Shown here: positions 33,339 through 43,490 of the stretch, in pieces
How positions within the stretch are numbered: position 1 is the first letter of the stretch
Layout of the letters: every line of letters starts with the position of its first letter
Source: Erigeron canadensis
Taxonomy: Eukaryota; Streptophyta; Magnoliopsida; Asterales; Asteraceae
DNA length: 64,000 nucleotides
Direction of reading: 5' to 3'
Assembly (NCBI RefSeq): GCF_010389155.1
Contig: NC_057769.1
Span: forward strand, 8,990,735-9,054,734
Program-made: the position numbers and the translations under genes
Notes under the pieces: generated by a model
Seen by the model: only the letters and a program-made list of their open reading frames with translations
What the model was told of the DNA's origin: nothing
Database searches by the model: none

Positions 33339-35734
33339 ATGAAATGCAATATGATCCAGCGTTGCGTTTTGTCAACACAGTTTTATGAAGCTGATTTATC
33401 GATTAGGAGTAAGATGGGTTTTCTTACCCTTATAAAGAGTAAATTGAACGAAAATGAGAACAGAGAAAACATGTTTAGAGAAACATGTTTTGGGCATTGG
33501 TTGGATATCCCGTATACGGATAATGAACCCGGTTTAGTAAACCTCATTCTTCAGACTCAAATCCCTGTTGACCAGAATCTTCATGAGGAATACCACCCGT
33601 TGGTGTACAACGTTCGTGGTTTTGAACTTGAGTTTGGCCGTGAGCAATTCTGTTTAATTACTGGTATGCTCTTTGGACCAATGAATTGGTTGCCGTATTC
33701 ACGTGGTGATATTCCATTTAAAGACCGAGTTTTTAGATCTTTCGAGTCAAAGTCAGTTACCCTAAGAGACTTTACAAACTTGTTTCATAGTGACCGGTTT
33801 GCTGATCTTCGAGACGAAGATGCTATACGTGTATGTCTGATCATATGTTTAGAATTGATATTTACCGGGCGAGAGCATACATGTGTCGTCTCAAGGTATT
33901 TACTAAGATTGGTGGAAGATCTAAATGCATGGAATGGTTTTGCATGGGGCTCATATGTGTGGTCCAACACGTATACAAGCCTAAAGAATGCAAAAACTAG
34001 AATGGATCATCAACTGTTAAAGGCGGGTCAACTTTCTGACAATACTACAAAGCCAAAGATGCCAAAATTAACTTTTACCGGATTTTTTTGGGCATTTAAG
34101 GTGATGAGATAAAACTTTTATAACAACTTTTCAAAAATAAATACATTACTGAATTTATTTTAATGTGTTTGTACATACTTTATTTTAGATTTGGATATTA
34201 GAGACATTTTCTCCGCATGTGCGTTGCTGGGAACATGATTATGCCATGATTCCGAGAGCACTTGGTTGGAAAAAGATATCCATGTTTCATGTGAAAGAAG
34301 ATGGTGTTGAACTTTTAAGTAGCATTCATAATGTAAGATTACAACTTATTTCTAAATGCTTGCCGGTTAGAAAATTTCATGGAATGATACTAGTTACTGA
34401 TTGCATCTATATGTCAATATATTAATTGTTACTAACGGGTAAATACATTTATTTTGTAGCTTCATCCACCAATACATCCTTTACAACCGAAGGATAATGA
34501 ACTTGCACAAGAATGGTACATAATGAGTTCCGCCTATTTAAATAGGTTTCCCCAGCCGGCAGTTAGAGTGAATCAAAATGTACAAGTACACCCACCTCCG
34601 AGAGTCCCTACTACTGAGGAACGACTTCTTGCATTGGAGTCGATGGTTCATTCAGAACTGCGTAGTCTAAAGGACCGTGTATCCACTCTTGAGCAAAAAC
34701 TTCAGGTATGATAATGCACAGAGAATTAAGAAAATATATAGTGATATGTTTAAGTGAATATATAGTTTTTTTCATATATGTAGTCATACATACAGAAAGA
34801 AGAGGTTGATGATTGGCGCATGTTGGATGAACTGCTCGATGAACATAAGGTTTTGTTTAACTTGTCCTATACAAATTTGTTTATTAAATGAAAAACCTTT
34901 TTTTAATACTTTTTTTACATATGTAGAAGCTCATGGAGGAAAAAAATGAAGAGGTTGTTGGCCTGGAAAACGTAGCCGAGTTGCATAATTTAGAGGGGTT
35001 ATGTTCAAGTGCAAATGAGCTCGGTAGAAAACTTGATCAGATTGAGGGTATAGTTGATCTAGTGGACACTCGAATGAGATCCGTATACTCATATCTAAGT
35101 GATCCGTGTGATGATGTTTTGGTTGATAATTTAGTTCTTGAGGTATTTTAATGGTACTCTTGAATTTAAAGTTGATATACTCATTTACATAAGATAGTGG
35201 TTTAAATTAGCCGTTGTTAATCAATGTTGTGAATCAATGACAGGATACTGCCGCTACAGGAATAGGACTTTGCCCGAAGCCACCACCTGTTAAGGTTGTC
35301 GCGCATAACAAATTACTAGATACATCTTTTATTTTATTAAATGCATGTCCTAATATAAGTTTCAATGCTCTTATTGTTTATAAACAGGAAGAAGCTGTTT
35401 ATATGTTAATAAAAATCGTTTAGGGGAGATCTTAACACAATCAGACAAACAGAAACCTTTCATCAGTGACGAAGAATTCAAAAAGTCACACCATTACCTA
35501 AGGTTTCGAGCAGATTTAGAAGCTAGGAAAAGAAAGTCAAGTTTTCCTTGGAATAGTGCTAATGTGAGTAAACCATCTACCCATGATCAAGAAGAAAATT
35601 TCACTGCTTTTAAAAGAGGAAAACCTGTAGAAATTACCCGGGCATCGTTGCCCGGGTACACGAAGAAAGATTTCAACAAACTGAAGGCATTGGTGCAGTC
35701 TTATATGCCGCGCCCGGTGACACCTTGGATTGAG
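33339..35734 (+). pseudogene. DUF1985 / Ulp1-protease-associated MULE gene, broken and lacking the protease domain
   Basis: The first exon (33339-34100, 254 codons from ATG 33339) encodes a DUF1985-type region with FGHWLDIPYTDNEPGLV, FELEFGREQFCLITGMLFG and ELIFTGREH. Exons 34189-34332, 34460-34705, 34784-34849, 34927-35142 and 35244-35294 follow in frame with GT..AG ends and add a proline-rich and coiled-coil stretch (about residues 303-495). The next exon (35388-35734) hits a TAG at 35421 after 11 codons. One base out of frame it continues with GEILTQSDKQKPF and ends PWIE. In related plant elements such genes continue into a C-terminal Ulp1 (C48) cysteine protease, but none is seen here. 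The true 5' end is uncertain; a short exon ATGGCGGGATACG at 32961 leads to an early stop. Family assignment is from memory of DUF1985 motifs. Confidence 0.7.
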
Positions 35735-36104
35735 GTACTACTTAAACCATTGTAATTGAATTCTAGTAAAGCTGGCAAAATGTGTGGGGCTGCTAGAGAT
35801 AATAATAGTAATGCATAGCATGGGGAGACTCACCTTGTGAATGTATGAGATGTTGCTTAGGTCAAAACTGCCACCACATCATGACTAGCAACACGTTGGT
35901 TTTCTGGTGAATTTTTCTGTTTGAACTTTAGGTCAAAAACTATAAGCTTCTATTAATATACATATAGGTTCCATTGCTGCAGTTCAGATGGACAAACCGA
36001 CTACAAAATAGATTATTCCTTTTCTTTTGGTAGATGTTAAAATCACTTATAACGATTTTTTGGGTTTTTGAAAAACTCTGTTAGCTCTGAAAACCAGTAT
36101 GCAA

Positions 36105-36363
36105 GCCTCTTTTCTAAATGATTAGTGTCAATAAGATACATACCAGCCACCTTCCATCCTGTCAATACCCTTCCATATACACTTCTATCATCTTCAAAGC
36201 TGCCTACATATATCTCATACAATTCACAAAGATGAAAATTTTAAACTGGAAAAACTTGATGAGTGGTCAACATAAGCAAAACATACCCGAGGTGTGAATG
36301 TAGTTGTAATTTCTGAAACAAAGTTCAGTGCCTTGTATGATGCATAACTAGGATCTGTACTTC
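36105..36363 (-). pseudogene. Captured exons of an unrecognised host gene
   Basis: On the minus strand, 36363-36287 reads STDPSYASYKALNFVSEIT and then TTTFTPR, between a gtgacag acceptor and a GTATGT donor. A second exon-like piece (about 36214-36150) reads SFEDDRSVYGRVLTGWKVAG, with another GTATGT donor. The frames of the two pieces do not join cleanly. The splice-site framing and non-repetitive protein text suggest a captured gene fragment. I do not recognise the parent gene. Confidence 0.4.
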
Positions 36364-36630
36364 TGTCACAAAACAACAATATAGAGACGTTATCCTGCTT
36401 TAGGTTCGAAGGGTACTAGGTTCATATTTTTTTTTATCACAGATTAGACCTGACTTTCCGAACTAGTTGTAATTTTGAACAACCTATGATCAGTAAACTA
36501 AATATTGGCTAAACTAAATATTTATTGTCATTTATTTTAACTTTATGTTTATATATTGAATGCTTCATTACTACTTATTAACTTCTAGTAAACAAGATTA
36601 CGCCTTATTATTGATCCTCGTTGGAAACAA

Positions 36631-37119
36631 TTACATTAAAAAAACGTAAATTGCAATTAAAAACAATATCACAATCAAGCATGTTTGATAAAGAGTAGTC
36701 TTTTTCCTTTGCTCTGCCAAATCTTGTTTTAACGAACTCACAATCTCAGACTCTCTTGTGAATTCCGCCTCTCTAACACCTTCAGAAACTTGATGAAGCT
36801 CATACATTGCTTCTTTGTATCTTTCATCGGGTATTTCTGGATCAACCCAATCAAAGTAGTCACAATAACCAACTCCAGAACCCTGCATTATGTGTTTAAG
36901 TTAATTTGACTAACACATTATAGATATTGTCAAAGCATATACATCAAAATGACTTACATTATAACTACGGCAACCTAAGAATCTTCTGTTAGGGTTCTTC
37001 CTAGTCCAAGACGTAAATTCTTTGGCTCTTTGTGGAGGGTTACAATAACATACAACACTTCTAATTCTTCGTGAACTAGAACTATGCCTGTTTGTCGAAG
37101 AAGATGAGGCTGAAGACAT
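36631..37119 (-). CDS. GRF-type zinc-finger protein with C-terminal membrane helix
   Basis: Two exons, 37119-36958 and 36882-36631, joined by a GTAAGT..GCAG intron, encode 137 residues. A Ser-rich N-terminus is followed by a GRF zinc finger: CYC (24-26), WTRKNPNRRFLGC (Cys50) and CDYFDWVD (Cys61). Residues 90-115 are charged and probably helical or coiled. The last 20 residues (IVILFLIAIYVFLM) form a hydrophobic tail. GRF fingers bind single-stranded nucleic acid in known proteins; small tail-anchored versions like this are common near plant transposons. It lies inside the MULE, divergent from the 114-aa ORF. It looks intact, but its function is unknown. Confidence 0.8.
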
Positions 37120-37204
37120 GTTTAGGTGTTAAGTTACTTTCGTTGCACCCATGTGTTCATAATTATAAGTCATTTATAAGCAAAAACCTTTTACCACAAA
37201 GTTA

Positions 37205-37455
37205 TACTTAGTCATGAAATGACTAGTCAACTTTAACGCGGAATTATATTATTCATTAAAAGATTTGTCAACTTTAACACGGAATTAAACTATTCATCAA
37301 AATGACTAATCAACTTTACCACAGAATTAAATATTGTAGATGTCAGAAGGACACTTTACCACGGGAAACGACTGTTCATCAAAATGACATATCAACTTTA
37401 ACACGGAATTATACTGAACATCGAGGTGACTAAACAACTTTAACACGGACTTTTA
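37205..37455. repeat. Degenerate tandem repeat between divergent MULE genes
   Basis: About six copies of a 40-50-bp unit built on caactttaacacggaatta and atTcatcaAaatgactaa. The array sits between the start of the GRF gene (37119, minus) and the 114-aa ORF (37585, plus), where a shared promoter would be expected. Confidence 0.65.
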
Positions 37456-37584
37456 CTGTAGATGTCGGTAATCTTTAGCTTGCAAGACCCTGACAATTGT
37501 CCTATATATAGGGATATCTTTTCTAACCATCTAGTCATATCATAACAGGATTTATAAATTTTTAGTTTTTTTAAAATCACGAAA

Positions 37585-37929
37585 ATGGATGCCTCTTCGT
37601 CATATACTAAGCATATGACAGTTGATGAAGTAAAATCTGCAATGATTGCAGATTTGAAAGAGGAAACAAAGTATAAGGAAGACATGTATGATACTGTACA
37701 CAAACTTATGGCGTCGAAAATTGCTAGCCAACGTGCAATCGAGAGACTAAGAAAGGGAAGGTCAACTTCCCCACTTGAAGAAATTTATGTTGGGTACCTA
37801 CAAGAAAAGTGTACGAGGACAGATAATTTAATTTTACAAGTATCGAATGCTATGTTCTCACTGGGTTATCGCATTGCAGATGTCGAAAAAGCTATATGGG
37901 GTCTCGATCAGCTTAATAAAAAGAATTAG
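37585..37929 (+). CDS. Unknown 114-aa ORF in the MULE
   Basis: A single-exon frame from ATG to TAG. The protein starts MDASSSYTKHMTVDEVKSAM and has a charged, helix-prone centre (about residues 15-60) and a second helical half (GYLQEKCTRTDNLILQVSNA). There is no membrane segment or known motif. A TATA-like 'cctatatatagg' lies about 80 bases upstream (37500-37511). The tandem repeat and the GRF gene on the opposite strand share the upstream region. Complete codon structure and position in the element argue for a real gene, but I do not recognise it. Confidence 0.5.
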   Translation: MDASSSYTKHMTVDEVKSAMIADLKEETKYKEDMYDTVHKLMASKIASQRAIERLRKGRSTSPLEEIYVGYLQEKCTRTDNLILQVSNAMFSLGYRIADVEKAIWGLDQLNKKN

Positions 37930-38162
37930 GTTTATGTAATAATGATCATCTTGTTATTTATATATTAATAAAGGTTAAACTTTCTTTGTTTAATTATCTA
38001 TTAATTGTTTCTAGCACCATCAAAAGGGAATCAAACAGTAAAAAAAAAGGTTTAAATATACTTTATGCCAGATAGGTGTACTATTGAGTGAAATGACAAC
38101 TCAAAAATTAGTCTATATAAATACGGGCTATATGGAGCTATAACATTGACAAACAAAACAAC

Positions 38163-38748
38163 ATGGATCATGAGTGGTATGATTGGTATTTTAGATCTCC
38201 TGGTGAACAAAATATTACCGACGAGATGTATGGTAAGTTTTATGGTAAGTTTTCTATATATAATGACATGATACTTGAAATAATTCTTGCTATATATAAT
38301 GACATGAATATTCACAGATGATGTTCCTTGGTTGTTCACTATCAAATTGCACCACTATGGAAGTTTTACATCTCCACCTGAAAGGAGTTATAATGGCGGT
38401 GTAATAACTTATGTAGATTGTATTAGCACAAATACTTTTTGCATTGCTCAAATGGATCAAATGATAACAAAACTAGGTTATGATCCAAAGTCATCCAAGT
38501 ACTACTATATTAGAAATCCCAAAGGGGACTTGGATAATGGACTACGTCGATTGAGTAATGATCTTGGAGATAGGTCAAACATGTTCAAGCATATTGGAGA
38601 CGGAGGAACAAAGGTGAGAGAAGTCGATGTTTACGTCTCGCAGGTGGAGTTGACTGAAAATGTTGAAAAAACTCCCGACCCTCCATTCAAATTCCCAATC
38701 AAAACTAGACAGGAAAAAGCTTCTTGCTCTAAAAGGTTGTTTGAGTAG
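38163..38748 (+). CDS. PB1-like-domain protein (truncated MULE protein)
   Basis: Exon 1 (38163-38232) and exon 2 (38318-38748) join in phase 1 to give 166 residues starting MDHEWYDWYFRSP. Residues 28-75 (FTIKLHHYGSF, GGVITYVDCIS, QMDQMITKLGY) match the PB1-like N-terminal domain that plant MULE-type proteins carry ahead of a MuDR transposase. Here the protein stops at KRLFE with no zinc-finger, transposase or SWIM part. It is either a truncated transposase relative or an accessory protein. An alternative donor at 38246 would not keep the frame. Confidence 0.65.
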
Positions 38749-39195
38749 TTGAATGTGTTCTTTTATATTTAGTAACCAATTTGGTGATTAACAATATCAT
38801 TTGCATTCTCGTAATGTTACCTACAAGTAGATGATGGTCTTTTCAATAAATTGTTAGATTTGCATCTATAGCCTTTTGCAGATTAAGGTTTGTCATAACT
38901 ACAATTTACTTCTGGTGCAAAAATAATAGCAATTATAGCAAATTAGCAATGGTATAATCAATAACCCAAGATATTGATTCGAAAACATATCTTTTCGGTC
39001 ATGCCTTACAATACTTACACAAATACTTCACGTGGAAACAAAGTGTTTTTATCTTCAGTAGCTAAAAAGTAGGAAAATATGAACAATTACTAAGAAATTG
39101 TCAACACACTTTTAGTCTAGAGTCACATAAACTAAGAAGTAAACAAATTATGATGTAAAAAGAGGACTCATGCAACTATAGATTATGATGTAGGC
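38749..39195. other. MULE interior without recognised gene
   Basis: AT-rich DNA between the PB1-like gene and the captured kinase. No frame or repeat is supported. Confidence 0.4.
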
Positions 39196-39199
39196 TCGA

Positions 39200-40060
39200 C
39201 TACATCTAACAAAATGTTGGAGGTTTTGAAATCACGATATATCACAGGTTTTAATGCTTCTTCGTGAAGAAAAGCAAGACCCTTTGCAGCTCCAATGCAA
39301 TTTTCATTCTGATGGACCATGGAAGAGGCAAAGACCCTACAAAATTAGGCACAAATTAAGATCACCACAACTGATTTACTAATAAAAGCATGTTGCAATG
39401 ACAACATATGCTTATCCGTTAGGCAAGTCAAAACTTGATACGTAGATTTTAGTTGATACAGAGTCTCCTTGTTCAAACCATGTATCTTATATCAGTAGGC
39501 ATCATTAAATCAACATAAATAAACACAAAGGTAGGTTCCCGTATACTTATACTATTTAAATTTGGAAATATAATATCCATATCTATCAACTTAAAAAAAA
39601 AAAATTCAGACATTTTCACTAAATTGTGCAGTGTCAAACATTGCAATATTCATAGAACATCCATTATTTTACCCTTTTTGCATCAATTGACATCACTTAA
39701 ATGAAGATGAAGCAACCAACTTACTTCTAAATAAATGATTCTCCAAGCTCCCTCGAGGCATGAACTCATATGCTAGCAGACGTTGATCATCTTCAATGCA
39801 GTAACCAATCAATTTAACCAAATTTGGATGAATGAGATCACCTTAGTAATTTACTTCTGCCTGCCAATAATATCACATTTATTATAAACCAAAGTTACAT
39901 GATAGCACAAATAATAATAATTAAGCAAAGGAAATGAATAAGTAGAGTCCAACCAGCCACTCTTTATGGCCTTGAAACCCGTCATGATTGAGAGTTTTAA
40001 CAGCAACCGTAAGTCCCGTGCCTGGTTTCACAGGCGCGGTTCCATTCTCTTCAATCCATC
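39200..40060 (-). pseudogene. PBL34-like: Captured receptor-like cytoplasmic kinase fragment (PBL34-like)
   Basis: Three minus-strand exons keep their splice sites. Exon 40060-39954 encodes GWIEENGTAPVKPGTG then TVAVKTLNHDG (the VAVK lysine). Exon 39860-39725 encodes [20 protein letters not shown] and [13 protein letters not shown]. Exon 39336 to about 39200 encodes [14 protein letters not shown] and, one base out of frame, [18 protein letters not shown] with the catalytic YRD and SNILLD. The text is that of RLCK subfamily VII, nearest in memory to Arabidopsis PBL34-36. An in-frame TAA replaces a Leu codon near 39847, and one base is missing near 39290. The N-terminus and all downstream lobes are absent. 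Introns are retained, so DNA-level capture by the MULE is more likely than retroposition. Confidence 0.85.
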
Positions 40061-40576
40061 CTGCAATGGAGGTGTTTGACAGCATTAGAACAACATTTTC
40101 AAAGCTATGACTAGTTGGTCAAATATAGAATTCGATATATAAGCACAAAGATAATTAACTACACATATAACAAACATGTTTAACTCATACAAACAAGATA
40201 AAAGAGCAACTTATATCTAACCCTTTAAATACCAACACAAATTATAAGCTCTAATACAACCAAAGTTGATACGAAAAGGTGAATTCACTTCAAATAATAC
40301 AGTATACTAAACTACCACAACAAAACAAAACAAAACATATGACTGGTGGTGTTTGTTGTTTACGTAACGCTATCACTTTATGCAATGGTTGATCATCAAG
40401 TAAGAAAAATTAAGTTGTTGTTCTACTGAAATGATGACTAATAAAATGATGCCAAAAATTGAGGAAGGAAAGTATATATAGCTAATACTCGTACATTCTA
40501 TCAGCATCATCATCAACTTCTATCATTCCTCTTCACTAGCATTCTATAGAAACAAGCATCATGAAAGTCAATGCTT

Positions 40577-40670
40577 ACCTTCGATAAACTTAGGTAGCAG
40601 AGACCACTCTGATGGTGCTCATCGTATACTTGCGCATCCAATGCATCCACAAACATTCTGAAAACGTCGA
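40577..40670 (-). pseudogene. Second captured exon, parent gene not identified
   Basis: The minus strand reads VFRMFVDALDAQVYDEHHQS then GLCYLSLSK, directly followed by a GTAAGC donor. Upstream is a pyrimidine-poor region without a clear acceptor. The text looks like a conserved plant protein exon. I recall vague resemblance to plant sialyltransferase-like proteins but cannot support it. It lies next to the captured kinase inside the MULE. Confidence 0.4.
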
Positions 40671-41325
40671 TAAATATATTAATGGCAATTACTAAACAGG
40701 GGTTTCGTTGCTGTAGAAATTCTAGCATTTCTGAAAAAATTCACTTAAAAAGAACATTGACCTTGAGAACATCACAAATTCTAGGAAAGATAACATATAA
40801 CTTATTGTGATATATCAAGCAATCTCTAAACAAGTATAAAAATCTTAAAGTACCCAAGTTTAAATCCAGGTATAAAAATGAAATCTTTTACATATGACTT
40901 ATTGTGATATATATATATATATGTATATAAACCTATGCAATGGATACCTGCATATCTTTATAGAAAAGCAAATCAGAATTCTTACCTCGAAGTATCTCAT
41001 CTAAATAAGCTCCACCTAATAGCTTCAACGCTGTTTCAACAAAAATCTCGAACAATTATTCATCTGCCATGGAGCCACCGCCAGCAGCAAGTGCAACAAA
41101 TCGAAATAATGACGAGCTCCGAGTGGAAGTGAAAATTCGAATAGCATCAATCTTGATTGAAACCCCCAAAAAATCATATTAAATCATTGATGAAACCTGT
41201 CTACGGTTTTTTTTTTCTTTTTCTTAAGATGATAAAGGAATTGAAAAGGGAGAAAAGAGTCACGAACAGGGAAGAAGAAAGAGGGGAGAGAGAAGGAGTG
41301 CCTAGGTGTCTTGAGTTGATTGGCT

Positions 41326-41450
41326 GGAAAGTGTTCTGTGAATTTTGCCATCGTAGGCCACGGATTTTGTGACCAAATTGGTCTTTTTTTTTTTAAGTTG
41401 TCTAATGCAAGGCAATACCTCTCTAATTTGACCAAAGAGGTAATTTTCCC
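41326..41450 (-). repeat. Right terminal inverted repeat of the MULE
   Basis: Reverse complement of 32546-32670. It ends ggtaattttccc at 41450, followed by the presumed target duplication tttttttaa. Confidence 0.85.
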
Positions 41451-41818
41451 TTTTTTTAACCCAACCCATTAACACATAAGCTTTCGCATACCGAAATCAG
41501 CCGATACCAGTTTGAAAAATTCAAATTAAAACATGCGGTTTTTCCTACCGGGACCAAATTCAAATTACAAAAATACAAGAAACCTTCTAGTTGTTTTGTT
41601 CAAATGTCTGTTTATTTATGTTTTCCTATTAACATCAAATTAATTAAAATCTATCAAAATGGAGAACAAAGCGCAAGAGGTCATTTTTACTTTTTTTTTT
41701 GTTATCATTATGCGCTCTCATGATTTCATATCAAATAATCAATAACATATATATAATAATGCTTGTTTACTTTATTTTTTTAGTCAATGAATAAGTAATA
41801 ATATTGATTTTGGTTGGT

Positions 41819-42101
41819 CAGATAATAGAAAAACAAGTATTGAGTGTAGCGAAAGCAGTTGAGGATAAGATAGATGATGAAATCGCGGCTTTAGATAAAC
41901 TCGATTTAGACGATATCGATGCCTTGCGAGAAAGGAGATTACAACAGATGAAAAAAATGGCTGAGAAACGTAGCAAGTGGGTGGCACGCACTTGGTCATG
42001 GAGACTATACCGAAATCTTTTCTGAAAAAGATTTCTTTTCCATTCTTAAAGCTAGTGATCGTGTCGTTTGTCATTTTTATCGCGAAAACTGGCCCTGCAA
42101 G
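41819..42101 (+). pseudogene. TXNDC9: TXNDC9/PLP3-like exon with a 4-bp frameshift duplication
   Basis: The sequence encodes the N-terminal part of a thioredoxin-domain-containing protein 9 relative, a phosducin-like tubulin-folding cofactor: IIEKQVLSVAKAVEDKIDDE, ALRERRLQQMKKMAEKRSKW, then, four bases out of frame, LGHGDYTEIFSEKDFFSIL and CHFYRENWPCK. The break is a repeated GCAC in gtggcacgcacttgg (about 41982-41996); removing one copy restores homology. It begins at an AG and ends at TGCAAG then GTATCT, so it is one exon with its splice borders. No first methionine exon and no thioredoxin-fold exons were found in the window. It is probably a gene fragment moved by duplication or a transposon. 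Confidence 0.8.
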
Positions 42102-42109
42102 GTATCTAT

Positions 42110-43490
42110 CTATCTATATCTATATATTTAAATATTTATATATACGTTGAATTATTACTTAGTGTTTGGGAATTGTTATTTATGCGAAATGACTAGCATT
42201 GTATTTGCAAGATGATAGAAAGTGTCAGAGTGTGTGTAGGTTTTGCCGCGGAAAAATGACAGTGTGTTTGGTTACCAGGATTGGAGGGCCTAACAAGCAA
42301 GATAAAATGTTTTACATAATAGTATAGATTTGTATGCCATGTTAAAATTGTCATGTATTTCAATTAGCATTTTAGTATCAGATTAGGTAAATGTGATGAG
42401 TTGTATGGATTTCTCAAATGCCACATTAATCACAGATTTATGAATGAACGAATGATGTGGGTAGTTACTAGTTGCAGCTGTAACAGTAGATCCCCACCCT
42501 CTTAGATTTGTTGTCATTTTTTCCTTTCTGTTGTTCCCAGCACCGCCGGCCGGGATGTAACCCTAATCTGAAAAACTAGATATATGACCTCCACATTTGA
42601 AGACCACTCTGTCATATATTTACACTGAAATCAGTTCTGTAATTATCATCACAATTACTTTGCTGAGTTTCATTTTGATACCCCAGCTATACCGATCTAC
42701 AAGTAATCAAACAGTGAAGTTTATCAGTAGCTAGATTGATTCATCTGCTATTAAAAGATTCAAGTCTTCAACAGGTTTACTATACTATCACAGTCTTTGC
42801 TGCTTGTCAGATTTGAGTAGCTTTCTCTACTGACCATGCACTGTATTTTTAGGGTTGTACTGTTATTTGGTATCTTAATGTTGACAATTATTTATTGCCA
42901 AACTGTGGGTAAAGAGTTTCCATTTGTCATTTAGTGTTAGTTAATATAGATATGACATCAGTGCCATTAGAACATCCAAATGTGAAAGCTGAAATTCTAA
43001 CAAAGTTAAATGAAACGGGAAGGCTGTTGTGTAGATGGTCCTGAAACCAGACCAAGAGTCCAAGACTATTATTTGCACCATCTTTTTTGTAAATACGAGT
43101 AGGCATTTTAGCGAACTGTCATGGACAATCTATGTCAAATCAGTACCAACTTAGAATTAAAGACAATTTCTTATTCGCCATTAGGGGGCTGCCCAGTACT
43201 AAGGATTAGTCCTTAGCACAGAAAGACTAGTCTCAGTCAGGGTCACATCAACAAAACACTCCCAGATACTAATCCTCTTAAACAAGCCCAGTACTAAAGA
43301 CTAATCTTGAACTCATCTTTTATTTAATTCTATACTTACAAATTTAAAACAACAAGGAAAAAACAATGGAAGGGGTGGTGGGTGGGGGAGTGGAAGGGGC
43401 TGAATGGAATTTTGATATTTTCTTATACATCTTTAACATTTTGTCTTATTTTGGATTTTTTTATGAATCTTTTAGCCCCTGTGAGATCTT
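42110..43490. other. Intergenic region without recognised gene
   Basis: No coding frame is supported. A short direct repeat 'cccagtactaa' (43193 and 43288) is the only structure noticed. Confidence 0.4.

Larger units (their letters stand above)
32546..41450. mobile_element. 8.9-kb gene-carrying Mutator-like element (MULE)
   Basis: Both ends carry terminal inverted repeats of about 125 bp. The left starts GGGAAAATTACCTCTTTGGT (32546) and the right end is the matching reverse complement, finishing at 41450. Shared inner text includes ttagacaactt, gaccaatttggtcacaaaa and ccgtggcctac. Flanks tttttttat (32537-32545) and tttttttaa (41451-41459) fit a 9-bp MULE target duplication with one difference, although T-runs make this weak. 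Inside lie a broken DUF1985 gene, a GRF zinc-finger gene, a 114-aa ORF, a PB1-like-domain gene and captured pieces of host genes. No MULE transposase domain is seen, so the element looks non-autonomous. Confidence 0.85.
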
